Shown here one piece after another: positions 58,038-64,000 of a DNA stretch of 64,000 bases (within the stretch, counting starts at the first letter, position 1; the number at the start of each line of letters is the position of its first letter). A program made the translations under genes and the position numbers. Location of the stretch: NCBI RefSeq assembly GCF_014898815.1, contig NW_026515543.1, positions 186,001 to 250,000 of the forward strand, read 5' to 3'. Under the pieces are notes generated by a model. The model saw nothing but the letters and a program-made list of their open reading frames with translations, had not been told where the DNA came from and made no database searches. Source of the stretch: Panonychus citri. Taxonomy: Eukaryota; Arthropoda; Arachnida; Trombidiformes; Tetranychidae.

Positions 58038-60345
58038 ATGAACATTTTTCAAACTGTTAAACACCTTCACCAGGAAGGTTTATACTCTAATATAGTTCAA
58101 CTGGTAAGTGTTTTCTTTGTTTATTTTCATAATTTCTTTTCAATAATTATTAAAGTTTAATTGTTTTCTTTCAATCTTCTACTCTATTAACCAGTTAAAC
58201 GTAATGTTACCACAATTAAATAGCTATTTGGATTTACTACCTCAAAAAGAATATCAAATTCATATTTATCTAGGAGATGCTTATTTCCATGAAGGTGATT
58301 ATTGCAAAGCTGAGGTAAGCTAATCGTTAATCTGTTGATCTGATTTGTTTTTTTTTTCTTCAATTTTCTTCTATTAATTGTTACATTTATCTGTTTTTTT
58401 TCTTTCTTAACAGAAAAGTTATCAGTTTGCATTAGATTTACGTAAAACATTGGGTAAAAATAAGAAGAAGAGTCAAAATAGTTGGTTACTAGATGTTTCC
58501 TCAGAAGTTGATGTCAAGTGTAAATTAAGTCAATGTTATTTAAAAATGAATCAACTTTCCAATGCTATTTGGATATTGGAGTGTATTCCTCAGAAACAAA
58601 GAACTGCCAAAATTTACAATACCCTTGGGGAAATTTATCGTAAAGAAAGGAAGGAATTATTAGCCATTGCCTGTTATAAGGAAGCATTGAAGGAATGTCC
58701 TTTAGCCCTTCAGATAATAATTAACTTGATCAAATTGGGCCTTAAGCCAAATGAACTAATTAACATGGTTAATGTCACCGGTTCACCAAATTTTGAATGG
58801 TTAACCATTTGGATTCAAGCTCAATGTTCACTTTATTCACCTGATGTTAATCAAGCCATAACATTATTCCAACAGCTTCTTTCATTGAATCATTTTCGCA
58901 ATAATCCTGATATACTTCGATCTCTTGGTGAAGCTCTTTATTATAGTGGAAATTACAAAAAAGCCGTTTCCGCTTTCAAGAAGGCGCATATAAGTGATCC
59001 ATTGTCTCTTAAAGCACTTGACTTTTATTCTGCCTGTTTATTCAGAGAGAATCAAATGAAAGAATTGGAGAAACTTGCCAATGAAATGATAACCAAATGT
59101 GATTCTAATTGTACAGTTGCCGAACCCTGGATTGTATTAGGTTATTATTGTCTAGGTGTTGAACGTAATGATAGAACCAATAAAAAAGATCACAAGGAAA
59201 GTCGTTGGATCGATGGGCGAACAACCAAAGCTCAACATTTTGTGGAAAAAGCTTGTGAGCTAAGTGATAATTCAATTGAAGCGTTAATTTTAGGTGGACT
59301 TGTGGAATTGCAAGTTCACACTTACAGATTAGACGATGAGTTAAGTAAAAAGCTCAATGATCGTAACAGTACCCGTAAAGATTTAATGAAAGAAGATCCT
59401 TTTAAAGATGCTAGAAGATATTTTAAAGAAGCGCTCGATGTGTCTGCTTATCGATTCGAGGCTTTAAAAGGCTTAACCGCCGTTTATCTTGCTGAAAACA
59501 AAAGATCTCAAGGTTCGTCGGTTGTCAGTAATGCGTTTAAACTTTTAGGCCAAAACCCGAGGACTTTAACGGTAAATATAACAAATTTCCGCATTGTTTC
59601 AATTGATTCTAATTTCATCTTGTTTTTTTTTCCATAGCTTTATGCTGAAGTTTTACTTTCTGATCCGGACAAAGGTTCGAATAAGAAAAATGCTCGAACT
59701 TCACTGGAAAAAGCGATTAAAATGGACCCAGGTCATCTTCCCGCTGTTTACTTATTGGTTAAACTTTACAACGAAGAGAAAAATATTGACAAGGCCATCG
59801 AGACGTATGTTCATCAATCGATAATGTTAATCAATTCTCTTAAATTCTCTCAACTAATTGTATTCTTTTTCCTTTTCTATTTTCATTGTAGACTTTTAAA
59901 TGCAATCGAAGAAGAAAGTAACGAAAAACTTCATCGTATGTTAGGTGATTGTTATAAAGAAAAAAATGAGCAAGATAAAGCTCTTCATCATCACAATATT
60001 GCCTCTAAGTGAGTTGGCCGAATAAAAGAAACTGGACAATCTTATTTCTCTTTCTCTCTCTCTCTTCATCATCTCTCACTCACTCTATCTCTCTCACTCT
60101 TGAGAGTTGGAATAGCCTAACTGAAACCTAACCTTTTACTCTTATTTTTGATTTAATCTAATAGATTGGAGGTCAATTATGGTGCAAATTGTATTGCCTC
60201 TCAACGATTGGAACATCCATCATGTAGATCAGGAGCCAATGAGGCAACGATTGAAGTTGAAGATGAACCCGAGATGGAAGATGAACCACAAGAGTCCGAA
60301 AATGATATTGACGAAAGTGAACCCGATAATCTTGGTTGGCCTTAA
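58038..60345 (+). CDS. ANAPC7: Anaphase-promoting complex subunit 7 (APC7/CDC23-like TPR protein), six exons, 602 aa
   Basis: Exons are 58038-58103, 58195-58314, 58414-59571, 59638-59804, 59892-60008 and 60165-60345. All introns are short GT-AG and the joined frame is 603 codons including stop. The N-terminus (MNIFQTVKHLHQEGLYSNIVQL) and IHIYLGDAYFHEGDYCKAEKSYQFAL match the metazoan APC7 start. TPR units follow (KLSQCYLKMNQLSNAIWILE, YNTLGEIYRKERKELLAIACYKEAL, LRSLGEALYYSGNYKKAVSAFKKA, and others). The C-terminus is a Glu/Asp-rich tail, as in APC7. The product is a TPR-lobe scaffold of the APC/C ubiquitin ligase, which drives mitotic exit. 602 aa fits the family (about 565-600). Confidence 0.88.
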
Positions 60346-60826
60346 TTTTTTTTTGTCTCAAATTTTGTAAAAATGATCCTAATCATAAATATATATAAAT
60401 ATATAAACGTCAGTTTTTTTAAATTGATCAAGCTGGAAATTTTTTTTTTCTGATAATTTTCACATTTGTAAAGTGGATATTTTAGTTTGCCGATATGTTG
60501 TTATTGTTGTTGAAGTGGACCAGTTGAAGAAATATATTAGATGAGGAATCAAATGATTGTTATTGATCATCTTTTCATCATGCAATCAGGTAATTAGGCT
60601 TGGGATTTAAATTGTTGGCTTCTCATTTGTACAGTTGATGATGATCAAAATGGTGAGAAATGATTATTGTATAGATAACAATGAGTTTACATAAGTGTTG
60701 TGGTTAGTAAATTTGCTCGTTTTTACTTCACTTGGTTTTTACTCCATAAATAGTGACAAAAATCTTTACACTGTGTTGGCTTTAACGTTTTTTTTGTTTT
60801 CCTCTTTTCCATCATTTGAATTCACA
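60346..60826. other. Intergenic region between convergent APC7 and MED10
   Basis: The two genes converge here. AATATATATAAATATATAAA near 60390 is compatible with polyadenylation of APC7. Confidence 0.5.
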
Positions 60827-61228
60827 TCAACTGGTCCTTTCATCACCTCTAATTGCTCGGTATCTTGCCATGTCATTTGGGAAAACTTTACTTAGCTCGA
60901 TGAGTAGCATGGTTTTAAATCTTCTGGTTGCATCTATTTTACCTCTTAAAAGTTCATTATTGGCCAAAGCTTTTTCCATACAATCTTTAGTATACAATTG
61001 TGGATTCCTTCCTTGATCAATATAGTCAAAAACTTCCAATGGTATTTGAATATCAGGAATTCTGGCCTTGTTTTTATCAATCTCTTGAAGTGAAGTAATA
61101 ATCTGATTAATTTTACTGTTCAAAACATTCTGTCCTTGCGGTTGAAAATCTGTAACAATTATTCCCAATTGTCGAAGGTTTTCAATAAACAGTTCCAACT
61201 GGGATTCCAAAGAGTCAAGACTGGTCAT
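60827..61228 (-). CDS. MED10: Mediator complex subunit 10 (MED10), intronless, 133 aa
   Basis: A complete minus-strand frame, ATG 61228 to stop 60827. Hallmarks are LESQLELFIENLRQLGIIV near the start, QNVLNSKINQIITSLQEIDK, and IPLEVFDYIDQGRNPQLYTKDCMEKALANNELLRGKID, the most conserved MED10 block, followed by FKTMLLIELSKVFP. Length (133) equals the family norm (about 135). It is a middle-module subunit of Mediator, bridging activators and RNA polymerase II in the nucleus. It diverges from the Hsp40 gene to its right; its 5' flank contains a (GA)n tract. Confidence 0.93.
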   Translation of the reverse strand: MTSLDSLESQLELFIENLRQLGIIVTDFQPQGQNVLNSKINQIITSLQEIDKNKARIPDIQIPLEVFDYIDQGRNPQLYTKDCMEKALANNELLRGKIDATRRFKTMLLIELSKVFPNDMARYRAIRGDERTS

Positions 61229-61247
61229 TTTGTCTATTTTTGGAAAG

Positions 61248-61268
61248 AAAGAGAGAGAGAGAGAGAGA
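61248..61268. repeat. (GA)n microsatellite in the MED10 5' flank
   Basis: About 10 GA units starting 20 bp upstream of the MED10 start codon, then an A run. GA tracts in promoters can bind GAGA-type factors; that is inference here. Confidence 0.85.
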
Positions 61269-61655
61269 AAAAAAAATCACAATAACAAAAAAAGAGAAAA
61301 CAACAAAACTCCAAACACACACACAAGAGAAACTCAAAGAGAGAAAACAAAAACACTTATTCTAGTAGATAGAAATAGAATAACGAACAGAAGTTTCCAC
61401 CAGTTTCAGAAGAAAAAGGTGCAAAGAATAGATTATAAACGAAACAGAGAATCACTTGAATTATACAATTAAAATAGAGAAATTTAATTGTTGTGATTTG
61501 TTGTCAATTTAAAAAAATTCTCACAAAAATGATGAATAAAAAATTCTAAAGAGACAAAGACGACATCTATCGGATTCTCTGGTCATTATTCATTTGAAAG
61601 AATCGAACGTCAGGTGGCAGGAGAATCGAATAGGTCATTTTTCTGGTTGTTGAGC

Positions 61656-61678
61656 GAAGATTCCAGAATGTTCGGGAA
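61656..61678. promoter_or_regulatory. Five-unit heat-shock element
   Basis: GAA-TTC-GAA-TTC-GAA at exact 5-bp spacing (GAAgaTTCcaGAAtgTTCggGAA): five perfect alternating nGAAn pentamers, the binding form for trimeric HSF. It lies 411 bp upstream of the Hsp40 start codon and 428 bp from the MED10 start in their shared region. A 5' UTR intron in the Hsp40 gene would alter the effective distance. Confidence 0.85.
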
Positions 61679-62088
61679 AACTGATTTACCTTTTAAAAGA
61701 AATGAATAAAGGAAAAGGTTGAACATTTGATTTGACAAATTCTGTTCTGACGCTTGTTAATCAATTCATTTTAATTGATTCTATTTTTCTTCTGTGACTT
61801 AATTAATTTGTTTTCTCGCCTTTGTATTAATATCTCTGTGTTTCTCTGTGTTTAATTTACAACAAGTATAATATCTTGAGTTTTCTATTGTCAAATAATC
61901 GATTCTTACAGTTATTCTCATACGTTTTAATTTTGTTAATTTTATTTTTTTCTTTCGTTTCTTCTTTGATTGAGAGATTTATATTAAACTCTCTCTCTCT
62001 ATCTTTACTGTGGAAGATTGTTTTCTCTTGGTTTTGTTTTGTGTTCTATTCTATTCTGTAATTGTGAAGTGTGAAAATATAAACTAAA

Positions 62089-63646
62089 ATGGGTAAAGAT
62101 TATTATAAAATCTTAGGTATCTCCAAAGATGCTAATGATGATGATATTAAAAAGGCTTATAAAAAGATGGCCCTTAAATATCATCCGGATAAGAATAAAT
62201 CACCTGGAGCTGAAGAGAAATTTAAAGAGATTGCTGAAGCTTATGACGTACTTTCCGATAAAGAGAAACGTAAATTGTACGATATGGTTGGTGAAGAAGG
62301 TCTGAAAGGAGGTGCTGGACACACCGGAGGTTCTGGAGGTGGAATGCCAAATGGAGCTACAAATGGATTCTCATATGTTTACACTGGAGATCCAAGGGCA
62401 ACGTTTGAACAATTCTTTGGTGGAGGTAATCCCTTCGAGGCAATATTCGGGTAAGTTATCAATTTTCTACACTTAATGTTCACCTTGAGCTTTTTTCTCT
62501 CTCTCTCTCAAGCTTAATTACTAACGAATTAGTTATTGATTTGCTAATATTTGAGGATAAAAGTTGAATATTATATTGTAAACCTTTTTGGGTTATAGTT
62601 TTCCAAATTACTTACGTTGTAATTTTTTCCATTTCATTTTTATAGAGGTTTAGGAGGTCATGATGATATGATGGATATTGATGGTTCTAATGGATTCTCA
62701 GGTGGAATGTTCAGAAATCCTCATGGTGTATCTAATGGTTTTAGAACTCAATCATTTACAAATGGTGGTAGTTGCGGTGGTGGCAGTGCCAATAGGCGTC
62801 GTCCACCTGAGCAAGATCCTCCTGTTGAGCATGATCTCCATGTAACTGTGGAAGAATTATTAAAAGGAACAACTAAACGAATGAAAATCACTCGTAAAGT
62901 TATTGGTCCAGACGGTAATTCTTATAGGAATGAAGATAAAATTTTAAGCGTAACAATTAAACCAGGCTGGAAAGCGGGTACAAAGATCACTTTTCAACGG
63001 GAAGGGGACCAAAAGTTGAACAGCATTCCTGCAGATATTGTATTTATTATAAGAGATAAACCTCATCCATTATTTAAACGAGAAGGAGCTGATATTAGAT
63101 ATACCGCGAAAATTTCCCTTCGAGAGGTAAGTGTCCATTTAGGATCATTTCTAATTACAATTTTAATATTCTATTTGGAGTAATTTAAGAGGAAAAGAGA
63201 AATCGGATAAGTAAAGAAAAAGATCTCATTCAGAGTTTCCCGAACTTTCTCTACTTCTCTCTTCCTCTCTCCTCCTTTCTCTCTTTCTTTCTTATTCTAT
63301 TTTCCCTTCTATTTTTCCCCTTCTGTCGTCATTCTTCACTTATTCTCTCTTATATTCTATCAATCTAAACACATTAACTAACCTTCAATCTGTTTCTTTT
63401 TTTTCACTTTTATCATAGGCTCTATGTGGAACTGTAATTAAAGTACCTACTTTATCTGGTAATAAAGTCGAACTCAAATTGAATGAAGTTGTAAATCCAA
63501 AGACAACTCGTAGATTACCTGGTCAAGGATTACCTTATCCCAAAGAACCAAATCGTAGAGGTGATTTATTAATCGGATTTGATATTAAATTCCCTGAAAG
63601 TCTAAGTGAATCAACTAAAAAACTTCTATGGGGTAGTCTTGTGTGA
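62089..63646 (+). CDS. DNAJB1: DnaJ homologue subfamily B (type II Hsp40), three exons, 356 aa
   Basis: Exons are 62089-62450, 62646-63126 and 63419-63646 (phases 2 and 0; donors CGG|GTAAGT and GAG|GTAAGT). The J domain is residues 1-70 (MGKDYYKILGISKDANDDDIKKAYKKMALKYHPDKN) with the HPD motif at 32-34 that stimulates Hsp70 ATPase. A Gly/Phe-rich region follows, and no Zn-finger is present, so it is type II. The C-terminal peptide-binding domains run from VEHDLHVTVEELLKGTTKRMKITRK to the dimerisation end FPESLSEST...LLWGSLV. Length and order fit DNAJB1/DNAJB4 (about 340 aa). The five-unit heat-shock element upstream indicates stress induction. The paralogue (B1, B4 or B5) cannot be decided. 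Confidence 0.92.
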
Positions 63647-64000
63647 TAACAATCAGAACATAATAATAATGGATCTTACTATTCAAAATAATCTGTTAAT
63701 TTCATCTGGTATTAAACACCAACAAAAAAACGTAAACACTCAATGTTAATATGCTACCATCGTCATTTAAATGTCAATAACCCAATCATCATCATCATCA
63801 CCATCATCATTATCATCTTCATCTTCATCCATATTTGTCAATTCTTTTTTGTCAATCTCAAGCTTGTTACTGTAAAATGTGTAATCATCGTTAATCATCT
63901 CTCTCTTTCTCTCTCTCATTTTTCTCCTTCAACATCATTAAATTTATCAATCTCATTAATTGAAACAAAGAGAAAAAAAATTTCATTGCAAAAATCATTT
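63647..64000. other. 3' flank of the Hsp40 gene
   Basis: Contains (ATC)n-rich sequence around 63787-63830 and CT-rich DNA; no coding region seen before the window ends. Confidence 0.5.

Noticed and set aside
63787..63830. (ATC)n-like run after the Hsp40 gene
   Set aside because: Imperfect trinucleotide repeat in a 3' flank; no further meaning seen.

Overview
This is an AT-rich window of an animal nuclear genome. Short GT-AG introns, long gene-free stretches, many (CT)n tracts, and divergent gustatory (GR), ionotropic (IR) and mostly intronless DEG/ENaC receptor genes suggest an arthropod, most likely an acariform mite such as a spider mite. The species is inferred from gene style, not from a marker gene.

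Layout. 0-2.6 kb holds two 5' exons of a minus-strand gene that leaves the left edge. 2.6-6.9 kb is gene-free with a long (TC)n tract. 6.9-16.3 kb is a self-contained block: two tandem, three-exon minus-strand paralogues with BEN-like domains (612 and 784 aa), divergent from a Tnp2/CACTA-type transposase of about 710 aa whose C-terminus lies in another frame, plus a small acidic ORF. A 14-bp inverted repeat brackets the block, so it may be one DNA transposon. 17.7-20.7 kb holds two neighbouring elements of one family (2,093 and 780 bp). They have long terminal inverted repeats starting AGTAGTTA and 6-bp target duplications. The larger carries decayed genes for a two-repeat TBP-like protein, a possible PC4-like protein and a coiled-coil protein; the smaller carries a homologue of the coiled-coil gene. 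23.55-24.1 kb is a broken mitochondrial NAD kinase (NADK2) fragment. 24.1-33.3 kb shows no gene. 33.30-35.12 kb is a third element type (15-bp perfect terminal repeat, perfect 8-bp target duplication) with relics of a basic, S/P-rich protein and a possible ubiquitin-protease-like protein. 35.8-37.3 kb has further orphan coding relics. 37.3-47.4 kb shows no gene.

The right part is host DNA: a chemoreceptor cluster with duplicated sequence (IR-like at 48.5-49.7 kb, three-exon GR at 50.6-52.1 kb), a secreted Lys/His/Glu-rich protein (53.3-55.1 kb), an intronless DEG/ENaC channel (56.0-57.4 kb), and then housekeeping genes: APC7 (six exons), MED10 (minus strand) and a DNAJB-type Hsp40 (three exons). 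MED10 and the Hsp40 gene diverge from a shared 860-bp region containing a five-unit perfect heat-shock element, so the Hsp40 is probably heat-inducible.

The most unusual content is the 17.7-20.7 kb element family, which seems to have carried its own basal-transcription-factor-like genes. Next come the BEN-plus-transposase block and the 33.3 kb element. All homology calls were made by eye from motifs.
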